Source: Anaerovibrio lipolyticus DSM 3074 (GTDB lineage Bacteria > Bacillota > Negativicutes > Selenomonadales > Selenomonadaceae). From it: 64,000 nt of DNA. Under the pieces are notes generated by a model. It had not been told where the DNA came from and ran no database searches. It saw only the letters and a program-made list of their open reading frames with translations. Numbering within the stretch: position 1 is the stretch's first letter; each line of letters begins with the position of its first letter. The stretch covers positions 124,001 to 188,000 of the forward strand of contig NZ_FQYW01000004.1 in NCBI RefSeq assembly GCF_900141865.1. The letters run 5' to 3'. A program made the translations under genes and the position numbers. Shown here one piece after another: positions 34,823 through 43,580 of this stretch.

Positions 34823-35958
34823 TTAAATTGGAGGTCCGCCTGGGCCGCCGCCTCTGGAGTTTTTGGAAGTGGTTGCAGTGCTGCTCTTGGCCTTGTAGGT
34901 AATGGCTACAGTATCACCATCGGAGAGGCCATCCTCAATTTCCACATATTCATCGCTATATATTCCGGTGGATACATAGCGCTTTTCAGTAGTGCCATCC
35001 GGCAGACTAAGTTGAACATAGGAGCCCTTGGTATCCGTCTTCAGGGCAGAGATTGGAACCACCAGGGCATTCTCCTTCTCAGAGGTAACAATGTCCACGC
35101 GAGCTGTCATAGCCGGCAGCAACAGATTATCAGGATCATCCACATCCAGCACCACATAATAGTAAATAACACTGGCTGTGGAAGATGTGGAAGCTGAGCT
35201 GTTGCTGGAATTGGTGTTCCAGCTATTGGTAACGTCTGTCTGGGAAATCTTGGAAACCTTTGCTGTAAAGGTCTTTCCCGTATAGGTATCAACGGTAAAG
35301 GTGGCGTTCTGCCCCACCTTCACGCTGCCAATATCGGTTTCATCCACCTTGGCCAGAATCTGCTTTGTACTCATATTCGCAATGGTCATAATAACGGTAG
35401 GATTGCTATTGCCCTGTACCGCCATGGTTCCGGCACTCTTAGGCTCACCCACCACAATGCCATCCATAGGAGCCACAATAACAGTCTCGCTTAAATCAGA
35501 CTGGGTTTTCTCCAGATTACTGGCAGCTGTATCATAGGTGAGCTGGGCGTCCTCCATCTCCTCCTGGGACTTGGCACCAATAGAATTAAGGTAGGACACA
35601 CGATTGTACTTGGACTTGGCATTAATCAGCTTATATTCTGCCTGATCATTGGAGGCCTCATAGTCCTTGCCATCCAAAATAGCCACAGTCTGCCCTGCTG
35701 TTACATGGTCATTTTCCTTTACCAGCACCGACTTTATACGGGCTGTAATCTTGGAGCTAACCTCTACGGAATCCACTGGGCGAATTGTTCCCGTGGCAGA
35801 CACAGTGGATTTTATCTTCATACGCTGAACCTGGGCCATTTCAGTGGAGGCAGCGTTTTTTTCTGCATTGGAGCTGCTGAAATACATGTACCCGCCAAAT
35901 ATTACCACCAAAATTGCGATTAGGATGACAGCTATAGTGAAAGTTTTTTCTTTCTCAT
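34823..35958 (-). CDS. MacA-like periplasmic adaptor, frame broken in the start region
   Basis: The adaptor (HlyD/MacA family) has a hairpin with SYLNSIGAKSQEEMEDAQLTYD, a lipoyl part (TARIKSVLVKENDHVTAGQTVAILD, VIVAPMDGIVVGE), and a C-terminal barrel with LPDGTTEKRYVSTGIY. It bridges the inner-membrane permease and TolC. The only good start, ATG at 35958 after AAGAGG, reads MRKKLSL and stops at 35932. The main frame runs through the membrane anchor TFTIAVILIAILVVIFGGY but has no start until TTG at 35911, in the middle of the anchor and without a ribosome site. One extra A in the six-A run at 35944-35949, or a -1 slip there, would join them. So it may be a slip-regulated gene, a mutation or a sequence error. 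Confidence 0.75.
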
Positions 35959-35992
35959 ATCTTTGCCTCTTTTCTCACTTCAGAATAGCCCA

Positions 35993-37300
35993 TCACTTTT
36001 CTGATGGCGCATTGGAAACTGTGGAGGTGGAAGGATGAACATCCAGCCCCATATCGCTTTCCACCGCTGCCCTATGTCTTGCATAGTCGTACTGGGCACT
36101 TAAGAAATTATGCTGGGCCGTTTCCAGAGCATTCTGGGCATCAATAATATCCAGCATGATACCCTCGCCAGCCTTGTATTTCTCATTGGCAATAAAGTAA
36201 TCCTCCTGGGCCTCTCTCACGGCTTCCTTGGTGGATTCAAAGCGCTTTTCTGCTTCGCGCATACTGTTATAATCTGTGCGGACATTCATATCCACAGTGC
36301 TTTTATCCTTATTAAGGGTCAGCTTTGCCGTCTCCAGCTCCACCTTGGCGGCATTCACCTTTCCCTTGGTAACACCGCTGTCCCAAATGTTCCAGTTTAC
36401 ACCAATGGTTCCCGAAACGCTGTGATTCTCACGGCTTGGCGTCACCTGCTTATTCCAGCCGGTGCTTACACTAAGATCCACCGTTGGCATATATCCAGCC
36501 AAGGCATTTTTCAGTGCCAGCTCCTTTTGCTTCACCTGATAGGTATCCACTATTAAATCCTTGCGATTTTCCAAAGCATAGGAGACGCAGGTATTAACAT
36601 CATCATTGAAGGGTTCGTATACGAAATCATCCGTAAGCTCCACCGGCTCATTCTGATCCATATACAGAAGATTTTTCAAAATACTTTTACTGTTCTCATA
36701 AGCATTTTGCCCCTTAATCAGGCTCTGACGGGCATTAGCCAGCTCCACCTGAGAACGGAGCACATCAATTTTGGCCTTGCTGCCGGCGTTGTACAGCTGC
36801 TCCACATTAGTCAGATGCAGCTGATACTTGTCAACGGCATCCTGATAAACTGCCGTCTGCTTCTTGGCCTGTAATACGTCATAGTAGGCCTTGATAACTG
36901 ACAGCTTGGTGGTTTCCCACTTGCGCTGGGTCTGTAGCTTGGCAATATCCACTCCTATTTCCGCACTTTCAATATTTCGGCCAGTTATGTTTCCGTTAAA
37001 CAATGGCATTGAAGCAGAAATAGTTGTGGCGTTATTATTGTCCCACCCCATGTCATTCTTTTCGGACTTACCGAAATTAGTGCCAGCCTTTACAGAGATG
37101 CTGTTACTTCCCCGGGCCTGGCTCAGCTTGGCCTGGGCAGTATCTTCAGCCAATCTGGTTATATTCACGTCAGGATTATTAACCAGAGCCGTCTGTATAG
37201 CTTCCTCCAATGACAGCGATGCACACTGACCAGCCGTGGGCCCTGTCAAAAAGCCACTGGCAGCCAGCAATATGGCTCCTATTAAAAATCTCTTTCTCAT
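35993..37300 (-). CDS. TolC-family outer-membrane efflux protein
   Basis: A 435-residue protein with signal MRKRFLIGAILLAASGFLTG...GQCA, then two OEP repeats. Visible are SLEEAIQTALVNNPDVNITRLAEDTAQAKLSQARG, the beta-strand part NNATTISASMPLFNG, the long helices (YDVLQAKKQTAVYQDAVDKYQLHL) and the second repeat with YALENRKDLIVDTYQVKQKELALKNALAGYMPTVDLS. TolC proteins form a trimeric channel through the outer membrane, so this gene is the best sign of a diderm cell. ATG at 37300 has AAAGG nine bases ahead; earlier frames lack a signal start. First gene of the efflux operon. Confidence 0.9.
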   Translation of the reverse strand: MRKRFLIGAILLAASGFLTGPTAGQCASLSLEEAIQTALVNNPDVNITRLAEDTAQAKLSQARGSNSISVKAGTNFGKSEKNDMGWDNNNATTISASMPLFNGNITGRNIESAEIGVDIAKLQTQRKWETTKLSVIKAYYDVLQAKKQTAVYQDAVDKYQLHLTNVEQLYNAGSKAKIDVLRSQVELANARQSLIKGQNAYENSKSILKNLLYMDQNEPVELTDDFVYEPFNDDVNTCVSYALENRKDLIVDTYQVKQKELALKNALAGYMPTVDLSVSTGWNKQVTPSRENHSVSGTIGVNWNIWDSGVTKGKVNAAKVELETAKLTLNKDKSTVDMNVRTDYNSMREAEKRFESTKEAVREAQEDYFIANEKYKAGEGIMLDIIDAQNALETAQHNFLSAQYDYARHRAAVESDMGLDVHPSTSTVSNAPSEK

Positions 37301-37447
37301 AACAAACATCCTTTCAAAGGTCCTGCCCTTCAGCAGGAGGAAATCATCTAAATGCACATAGCTGTGCCTTAATTTCTTGTAACATTGTATGACCTGAATA
37401 TAAACATTCTATAAACTAATCATTAAAATACCATTAGTTTGGTAGGG

Positions 37448-38599
37448 TTACTGGATTTTTCCCTTCATTACCTCTATTGCTTTCAAAAGCTGAACGTCCT
37501 CAACAGGATTTTCCGGCATGGCTATTTCCACATCGGGCTGAATTCCGATGCCGTCAATGCTGGTACCTGATGGAGTATAATACTTGGCCACAGTAAGCTT
37601 TATACCATCTCCACGGAACAACGGCAAAATAGTCTGTACAGAGCCCTTGCCGTAGGATTTCATCCCCACCAGTGTAGCCGCCCCTCTGTCCTTTAATGCT
37701 CCCGCCAAAATCTCAGAAGCGCTGGCACTATTGCCGTCTATAAGTACCACAATAGGCATGCTTGCACCTGTCAGACTGGAAGTAAACACCTGCTTATCAC
37801 CGGACTTGTCAATGAGAGACACCACTTCTCCCTCCGGCACCACCATATTGGCGATTTCCATACAAGAAGTAACCAGTCCACCTGGATTTGCCCTCAAATC
37901 GATGATAAGCCCCTTGGCATTCTGTGACCTTTCCTTTTCCAGGGCATCCTTAAATTCCCTTCCAGTGTTTTCGCTGAAGGAAGCAATGCGAATATATCCA
38001 ATGTCAGTATCCGGAATCATATCTCCCGCTGCTGTGGTCATGGCAATAACGGAGCGGGTAAGAGTATAGTCCTTGTCCGCTTCCCCCTGGCGACGAATGG
38101 TGATTACCACCTGAGTTCCCTCAACGCCACGAATTTTTCCCACCACTTCCTCTGGCTGAAGCTCGGAAACTGGAGTCCCCTCTACGGCGATTACTTCATC
38201 ACCGGCCTGAAGCCCGGCATCCTGGCCAGGAGTATTTTCCATTACTGACATAATCTTGCAGTGGCCCGGCTCAGCAAAGCTCATAACCACACCGATGCCA
38301 CCAAAGGTACCATTGTTTATATTATTAAGCTGGCGAAATTTATCCTCATCAAGATAAATGGAATACTTATCTCCCAAGGATTTCATCATGCCATCGATGG
38401 AGCCATTAATAAGTGCTGTCTGATCCACCTCACCGTCAAAGTGATTTTCCACAAAGCGCACCGTGGCAATAAAGCGGATCATATCTCCTGCCTTCGACAA
38501 ATTTCCACCCATAAGATAAAGGGCGGCACAGCCTGTCACTACCAAAGTAACCAGTACGGTGCTGATTACAAGAAGAATATTTTTCTTAGTCTGACTCAT
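37448..38599 (-). CDS. ctpA: Carboxy-terminal processing protease CtpA (S41)
   Basis: A 383-residue serine protease: N-terminal membrane helix ILLVISTVLVTLVVTGCAALYLMG, a PDZ domain (NNGTFGGIGVVMSF, MENTPGQDAGLQAGDEVIAVEGTPV), and an S41 domain with GYIRIASFSENT, LIIDLRANPGG, catalytic Ser in DGNSASASEILAGAL and the Lys in GMKSYGKGSVQ. Such enzymes process or degrade envelope proteins and cell-wall hydrolases, often with M23 partners. ATG at 38599 is seven bases after GGAG. It follows the M23 gene on one strand after about 95 bases, which suggests joint work. Confidence 0.93.
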   Translation of the reverse strand: MSQTKKNILLVISTVLVTLVVTGCAALYLMGGNLSKAGDMIRFIATVRFVENHFDGEVDQTALINGSIDGMMKSLGDKYSIYLDEDKFRQLNNINNGTFGGIGVVMSFAEPGHCKIMSVMENTPGQDAGLQAGDEVIAVEGTPVSELQPEEVVGKIRGVEGTQVVITIRRQGEADKDYTLTRSVIAMTTAAGDMIPDTDIGYIRIASFSENTGREFKDALEKERSQNAKGLIIDLRANPGGLVTSCMEIANMVVPEGEVVSLIDKSGDKQVFTSSLTGASMPIVVLIDGNSASASEILAGALKDRGAATLVGMKSYGKGSVQTILPLFRGDGIKLTVAKYYTPSGTSIDGIGIQPDVEIAMPENPVEDVQLLKAIEVMKGKIQ

Positions 38600-38695
38600 G
38601 AACATTCTCCAATCATTTCCAAAATAACCCCAAATCAAATTAGAGCCCTTTCACCTGCCACTACGGGCAGGCAAAAGAGCACGTGTTTAAGCAAC

Positions 38696-39829
38696 TTACA
38701 AATAACTATATGGACTTACCGGCTCACCGTTTTCACGAACCTCGAAATGGCAATGAGGACCGGTGGAATTACCAGTAGAACCGCACATGGCAATAGTCTG
38801 TCCCTGGGATACGGACTCACCCTCACCCACCAAAAGCGACTCATTATGGCCATACAGGGTAGTGATTCCGCCACCATGGTCAATAATGACAGTGTAGCCA
38901 TAACCACTAATCCAGCCTGCATGAATAACAGTTCCGCTGGCCGCTGCAACAATAGGCAGACCGTAATCACCGCCAATATCAAGGCCACTGTGATAACGCT
39001 GGGTGCCAAAAATAGGATGGGTACGCCAACCAAACTCAGAGGTGATAGGACCATTCAGTGGCCATATCATGGCACCAGAACCGCCGGCCACATAGCTGCC
39101 GCCAACCATCTGACTGCGCTGAATCATGCGGGTAATCTCCTGGGATGCCGCCATAATTTCCTCATAGGCCTGCTGGGAAACATCTCTGTCATACTCCGCC
39201 TTATCCAAAAGCACCTGCTGGGCCTGCTTCTTATCAAGCATATTTTTCTGCTTGATTTCTGCATCAGCCACCAGAAGCTCCACATCCGCCTTATCCTTTT
39301 CCAGCTTGGCCTTGGTGTTCATAACAATCTCGCGATCAGCCTTCACCTTCATAATAAGGTCGTAATCATGCTTGATAATTCGCTTCAGAATGTCCATACG
39401 GGTAAGGAAATCCGAGAAATCCTTGGCCCCGAAAAGCACATCCACATAGCTGATCTGACCATTAATGTAAATATCCCTTACACGCTTGGCCAGCTTCTTG
39501 TTCTTTACCTGCAGCTCCTTCTCTGTTTTATTGAGGAGCTCGGTATTCTCGTATATATCAGACTGAACCTTATCCAATCTGCCCTTTACATCATTGTACT
39601 CGGAAGTGGCAGCATCCACCTCTTCCTGCAAAACCCGCAGCTTTTCGGACAAATTCTCCACCCGGGCCTGGGCCTCGTTGGTAATCTCCTGCTGCTGGGC
39701 CGCCTTTTCCTGCAGATCCTGAAGCTGTTCCTCAAGGTCATCAGCCAAAGCAGTTCCTGCCACAGAAAGGGACATGAGAGCCGCCATTATAAGACTAGCC
39801 GTCTTGTGCTTGGTAGTAAAAAAACTCAT
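38696..39829 (-). CDS. EnvC/PcsB-like M23 murein hydrolase activator
   Basis: A 377-residue exported protein: signal ASLIMAALMSLSVAGTALA, a long coiled coil (about 30-245), and an M23 peptidase domain with HSGLDIGGDYGLPIVAAASG, YGHNESLLV, and PHCHFEVRENGEPV. All three zinc-type histidines and the Asp (H..D, HxH) are there, so it may be an active endopeptidase rather than an inactive EnvC. FtsEX and such a coiled-coil hydrolase work together at the septum: FtsEX opens it for cell separation. It lies 9 bases after ftsX, so joint expression is very likely. Confidence 0.92.
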   Translation of the reverse strand: MSFFTTKHKTASLIMAALMSLSVAGTALADDLEEQLQDLQEKAAQQQEITNEAQARVENLSEKLRVLQEEVDAATSEYNDVKGRLDKVQSDIYENTELLNKTEKELQVKNKKLAKRVRDIYINGQISYVDVLFGAKDFSDFLTRMDILKRIIKHDYDLIMKVKADREIVMNTKAKLEKDKADVELLVADAEIKQKNMLDKKQAQQVLLDKAEYDRDVSQQAYEEIMAASQEITRMIQRSQMVGGSYVAGGSGAMIWPLNGPITSEFGWRTHPIFGTQRYHSGLDIGGDYGLPIVAAASGTVIHAGWISGYGYTVIIDHGGGITTLYGHNESLLVGEGESVSQGQTIAMCGSTGNSTGPHCHFEVRENGEPVSPYSYL

Positions 39830-39838
39830 AACAGCACC

Positions 39839-40726
39839 TCAGACCTTCAGGAAACGCTTAATGGAAACTGTACTGCCAATGGCACCCATAATCATGCCGC
39901 CAATAACCACAATCATTGTAACATAATTGAGGAAAGGCTCCTCCGGAATCAGTGGGAAGAAGGCCAAGGTGTCATAAATCTTGGCAGTAATACCGGAATA
40001 GGTGAGTCGCAGGACAACGGAAGCAATCAGACTTCCCAAAAAGCCCATCACTATACCCTCCAGCACAAATGGCCAGCGAATAAACCAGTCAGTGGCACCA
40101 ACGTATTTCATAATGGCAATCTCCTTGCGGCGGGCAAACACCGTAAGGCGAATGGTATTGGAAATAATAAAGAGAGTGGCCAAGGCCAGCACCATCATCA
40201 AGGCAAAGCCGAAAATACGAATCAGTCGGGTAATATCAAAGAGATGCTCCATAACATCCTGACCGTACTTGGCACTGTCCACGCCCTCGAACTTTTCGAT
40301 GTTTTCAGCGGCGGTTTTAACCATTTCCGGCTGTAGCACCATAACCTCAAAGGAATCCGGCAAAGGATTGGTTTCGTCCAAAGCATCCAGCAGAGTCTTT
40401 TGGTCCCCCAAACGCTCCTTGAATTTCTCCATGGCCTCTTCCTTTGGCACGAAGGTAACCTTTTCTACCCCCTGCATTTTCTTCAAATCCACCTCCAGAT
40501 CACGGGCATCATCACGGGAAAAATCATCCTCCAGATAAACCTTGATCTGCACCTGGGATTCCATGGCATCCACCATTTTGTTCATATTCATAACCAGCAT
40601 AAGAAACATACCGAAAATGAACAGTGATACCGCAACTGTACCGATGGAAGCGACTGACATCCAGTTGTTACGCCTTAAGGAGTGAATAACCTCCCGAATA
40701 AAATACTCCACAGTATTAATGCTCAT
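39839..40726 (-). CDS. ftsX: Cell division protein FtsX
   Basis: A 295-residue protein: cytoplasmic N-terminus with EYFIREVIHSLRRNNWMSVASIGTVAVSLFIFGMFLML, helix one, a large extracytoplasmic loop (about 45-165), and three C-terminal helices with the FtsX domain (ALATLFIISNTIRLTVFARRKEIAIMKYVGATDWFIRWPFVLEG). It passes the ATP signal of FtsE to the hydrolase outside. ATG at 40726 is eight bases after GAGGAGG and overlaps ftsE by 11 bases; a longer frame lacks a site. Confidence 0.96.
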   Translation of the reverse strand: MSINTVEYFIREVIHSLRRNNWMSVASIGTVAVSLFIFGMFLMLVMNMNKMVDAMESQVQIKVYLEDDFSRDDARDLEVDLKKMQGVEKVTFVPKEEAMEKFKERLGDQKTLLDALDETNPLPDSFEVMVLQPEMVKTAAENIEKFEGVDSAKYGQDVMEHLFDITRLIRIFGFALMMVLALATLFIISNTIRLTVFARRKEIAIMKYVGATDWFIRWPFVLEGIVMGFLGSLIASVVLRLTYSGITAKIYDTLAFFPLIPEEPFLNYVTMIVVIGGMIMGAIGSTVSIKRFLKV

Positions 40727-41402
40727 AGCCGTAACCTCCTCGTGCCTCATCACGGACTATTTCTCCATGCTCAATGGCAATAACCCGCTTCTGCATGGCA
40801 TCCACAATGGTTTTGTCATGGGTTGCCATTACGATGGTGGTGCCGGAGGCGTTAATGTTTTTGAAAATATCCATAATCCCCCATGAAGTCTCCGGGTCAA
40901 GATTACCTGTAGGCTCGTCAGCAATAACGATGGCAGGATTGTTTACAATAGCACGGGCAATGGCCACACGCTGCTGCTCACCACCAGAGAGCTGATTTGG
41001 GAAGCATTTGTACTTATCACGAAGTCCTACAATATCCAGCACATTATTAACATTGCGCTGCATCATGCGCCGTGGTGCTTCGATAACCTGCATGGCAAAG
41101 GCAATGTTTTCATACACTGTCTTGTCCGGCAGCAGACGGTAATCCTGGAATATAACCCCCAGGGAACGGCGCAAATAAGGCACATCCTTATTGGACATAT
41201 GGATAATATCACGGCCGTTTACAGTGAGAATGCCAGAGGATGGCAACACTTCACGGAACAGCATCTTAATAAAGGTGGATTTGCCGGCGCCACTAGGGCC
41301 CACCAAAAACACAAACTCACCCTTCTTAATATCAACATTGATATGATTGAGGGCAATGGCACCGTTGTCATATACCTTCATAACATCATTCATATGAATC
41401 AT
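40716..41402 (-). CDS. ftsE: Cell division ATPase FtsE
   Basis: A 228-residue ABC ATPase: [48 protein letters not shown], with Q-loop [24 protein letters not shown], signature [16 protein letters not shown], Walker [18 protein letters not shown] and H-loop MATHDKTIV. The DYRLL form after the Q-loop is typical of FtsE. It powers FtsX and gates cell-wall hydrolysis at the septum. It heads ftsE-ftsX-M23-ctpA. Confidence 0.97.
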   Translation of the reverse strand: MIHMNDVMKVYDNGAIALNHINVDIKKGEFVFLVGPSGAGKSTFIKMLFREVLPSSGILTVNGRDIIHMSNKDVPYLRRSLGVIFQDYRLLPDKTVYENIAFAMQVIEAPRRMMQRNVNNVLDIVGLRDKYKCFPNQLSGGEQQRVAIARAIVNNPAIVIADEPTGNLDPETSWGIMDIFKNINASGTTIVMATHDKTIVDAMQKRVIAIEHGEIVRDEARGGYGYEH

Positions 41403-41476
41403 CGAGAAACCTCCATTTCTACACTGTCTTTTATTCTATCACAAAAGCGGGCAAGCTAAAAGAAATATGTTATGGC

Positions 41477-41545
41477 TCATTCCCTCACATTTCACAATTT
41501 CATTCCCTTATATTTCATAATTTCATTCCCTCATTTTTCATGTAC
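41477..41545. repeat. Three tandem 23-base repeats
   Basis: Three units beginning TCATTCCCT follow head to tail: the ends are ACAATT, ATAATT and ATGTAC. The copies differ at a few bases. They lie upstream of ftsE and after the terminator of the ferredoxin-like gene. Confidence 0.75.
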
Positions 41546-41583
41546 AAAAAATACCCTTAGTACACAACTGAGTGTACCAAGGG
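41545..41583 (-). terminator. Terminator of the ferredoxin-like gene
   Basis: CCCTTGGTACAC and GTGTACTAAGGG (41554-41583) pair with one mismatch; TATTTTTTG follows on the minus strand. Confidence 0.75.
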
Positions 41584-41599
41584 CATCTTACATCAATAT

Positions 41600-42334
41600 T
41601 TATTCCAATATCCTGCCATCACGGGAGATGGTTATCACCTGCCAAGGGAGGAATTTGCCGCTGTTTTTCAGGGCTGTTTCTGCGGCTCTTTGGAGGCCAC
41701 CGCAGCATGGCACCTCCATACGGAGAATAGTTACGCTCTTTATATCATTCTTACTGATGATTTCCGTCAGCTTCTCACTGTAATCTCCCTCATCCAGCTT
41801 TGGACAGCCAATCAGGGTTATTTTCCCTTTCATGAAATCCTCATGGACATTGGCATAGGCGTAGGCGGTACAATCCGCTGCAATCAGCAGCTTGGCCCCG
41901 TCATAAAATGGTGCCTGAGTTGGGAGCAGCTTTATCTGACATGGCCACTGATTAAGCTGGGACACTGAACGGGCAGAAGTCATTGGCTGATTATCCGCCT
42001 GTGACTCCGTCACCTCTGACTTTTTAAGCTGCATGGCCCTGGAGCCTGGGCATCCCATGCCCATTGGTGGCATCATGGTCGCAGAAGCCGCCTTCTTGGC
42101 ACTTTGGGCCGCCTTTACCGCTGCCTCATCATAGGCAGGAGCTTCCCGCTTCTCAAAAGTAATAGCCCCTGTAGGACAGCCCGGCAAGCAGTCACCAAGC
42201 CCGTCACAAAAATGCTCCCGCATCAGCTTGGCCTTACCGTCTACAATATCTATGGCTCCCTCGTGACAAGCCTGGGCACACAGGCCACAGCCGTTACATT
42301 TTTCCTCATCAATATGAATAATCTGTCTAAGCAT
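41600..42334 (-). CDS. 4Fe-4S ferredoxin-type protein
   Basis: A 244-residue iron-sulfur protein. Two 4Fe-4S ferredoxin motifs lie at the N-terminus: CNGCGLCAQACHEGAI and CDGLGDCLPGCPTGAI. The centre is Ala/Met-rich with MGCPGS; the C-terminal part (LLIAADCTAYAYANVHEDFMKGKITLIGCPKLD... VPCCGGLQRAAETAL) has more cysteines, including a CCGG pair. Relatives are annotated as ferredoxins or 4Fe-4S ATP-binding-like proteins and probably pass electrons or handle metals. The exact role is unknown. It stands alone. Confidence 0.8.
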   Translation of the reverse strand: MLRQIIHIDEEKCNGCGLCAQACHEGAIDIVDGKAKLMREHFCDGLGDCLPGCPTGAITFEKREAPAYDEAAVKAAQSAKKAASATMMPPMGMGCPGSRAMQLKKSEVTESQADNQPMTSARSVSQLNQWPCQIKLLPTQAPFYDGAKLLIAADCTAYAYANVHEDFMKGKITLIGCPKLDEGDYSEKLTEIISKNDIKSVTILRMEVPCCGGLQRAAETALKNSGKFLPWQVITISRDGRILE

Positions 42335-42469
42335 ATTTATTGCCTCCTATTGTTCACACACCTTAACTTCATGGCATGATTATATAGGAATCATCCTAAA
42401 TATTATGTTGTAAAAACAACATTTTAGAATTTTTTCACAGCGTATCAGGAAAAATATGCCAGTTTTTAA

Positions 42470-43396
42470 TCATTTTATCCCATTAGCAGTTCCCCAGTCA
42501 TTTATCTTCTCATAAAGTGGCACAGAAACACCATATTCCTTGCCCAGATTCACCACTCTGGTTACCAGACCGCTGAATTCTGACTGACGGCCCCGCTGAA
42601 TATCCCGTTGCATGGACATGGTGGAATCTGGCTTTAAATTGTCCATCATCTTCAGCCCCACTTCCACCAAATCCTGCTCAAATTCCACTTCCATGGCCTT
42701 GCCAAGAGCCACTACTTCCTTTATAAGACCAGTGAAGGTATCCCGTTCCTCCCCTGGATGCTGGAATTTTTCACAGGTTACATCAAAATAGGACCCTGCT
42801 GCGGCCGCCGGGGAGACAAAGGCAAATTTCTGCAGGGCATCACGAATAATATTATCGCTGAAATGGGCTTTGATTTCTGCATCACGCAAAATCTGCTCCA
42901 GCTGCCCTGCCTTGTCTATAAGCTTTTTCTTCTGCTTTGGCCGATAGCCAAAAATAACCCGCAAAATTTTATTGGACTGGTATATTACGCCTGGAGCCTC
43001 AATTTCGCTCATAACATAAATACAGCCATCAAGACAGGTATTGTCCGGTAGCTGTTCCTGCATTACACCGCCAGTGCCAAAGACATTCAGAATCGGTACT
43101 ATCAAAGTATCCTTTCCCGCCTTTTCACGGACAAATGCTACAGCGTCATCAAGGTTGTAATATTTCACGCAGACAAAGAGCACATCCGGTGTATCCATAT
43201 ACTCAGCTGCCGTAACGGCTCTTATATTGTCAACCGTAACAGTGCCACGATGATTGGTATGAAGCACCAGTCCTTTTTCCTGTATAGCCTCCAAATGCTT
43301 CCCACGGGCTATCAAGGTCACATCATTGCCAACCATGGCCAAATAGGCCGCCAATGTTCCGCCGGTTCCCCCGGCACCAAATATGCAAAATTTCAT
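42470..43396 (-). CDS. Ketopantoate reductase-family protein (PanE/ApbA)
   Basis: A 308-residue NADPH-dependent reductase: the Rossmann start KFCIFGAGGTGGTLAAYLAMVGNDVTLIARGKHLEAI, FVCVKYYNLDDAV, and a C-terminal helical domain with the catalytic Lys region (QKFAFVSPAAAAG) and LKPDSTMSMQRDIQRGRQSEFSGLVTRVV. PanE reduces ketopantoate to pantoate for CoA; paralogues use other 2-oxo acids. Without panB or panC nearby I cannot say it is PanE itself. Single gene. Confidence 0.85.
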   Translation of the reverse strand: MKFCIFGAGGTGGTLAAYLAMVGNDVTLIARGKHLEAIQEKGLVLHTNHRGTVTVDNIRAVTAAEYMDTPDVLFVCVKYYNLDDAVAFVREKAGKDTLIVPILNVFGTGGVMQEQLPDNTCLDGCIYVMSEIEAPGVIYQSNKILRVIFGYRPKQKKKLIDKAGQLEQILRDAEIKAHFSDNIIRDALQKFAFVSPAAAAGSYFDVTCEKFQHPGEERDTFTGLIKEVVALGKAMEVEFEQDLVEVGLKMMDNLKPDSTMSMQRDIQRGRQSEFSGLVTRVVNLGKEYGVSVPLYEKINDWGTANGIK

Positions 43397-43501
43397 GTGA
43401 GGCCCTCCATCTCTCTACTTTCTTTCATTGTACATATCCCTGGTCAACTTCAATGTTTACCATACTAATATTTTATCTATTTTGCAGTATTTACACAATT
43501 T

Positions 43502-43521
43502 TTGGATAATATATTATCCAA
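43502..43521. promoter_or_regulatory. Perfect 20-base palindrome upstream of the reductase gene
   Basis: TTGGATAATATATTATCCAA, about 105 bases before the reductase start at 43396. Its symmetry fits an operator, but no regulator is known for it and it is AT-rich. Confidence 0.4.
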
Positions 43522-43580
43522 GATTAATGACAATATGAACGTTAGAAAAGCAGTAAGCCAGCCCACACAACTATTGATAA

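Noticed and set aside
38261-40336. A 691-codon open frame on the plus strand
   Set aside because: It is antisense to ctpA, the M23 gene and ftsX and resembles nothing.
41477-41545. Possible CRISPR array
   Set aside because: The 23-base units are directly adjacent without spacers, and no cas gene is in the window.
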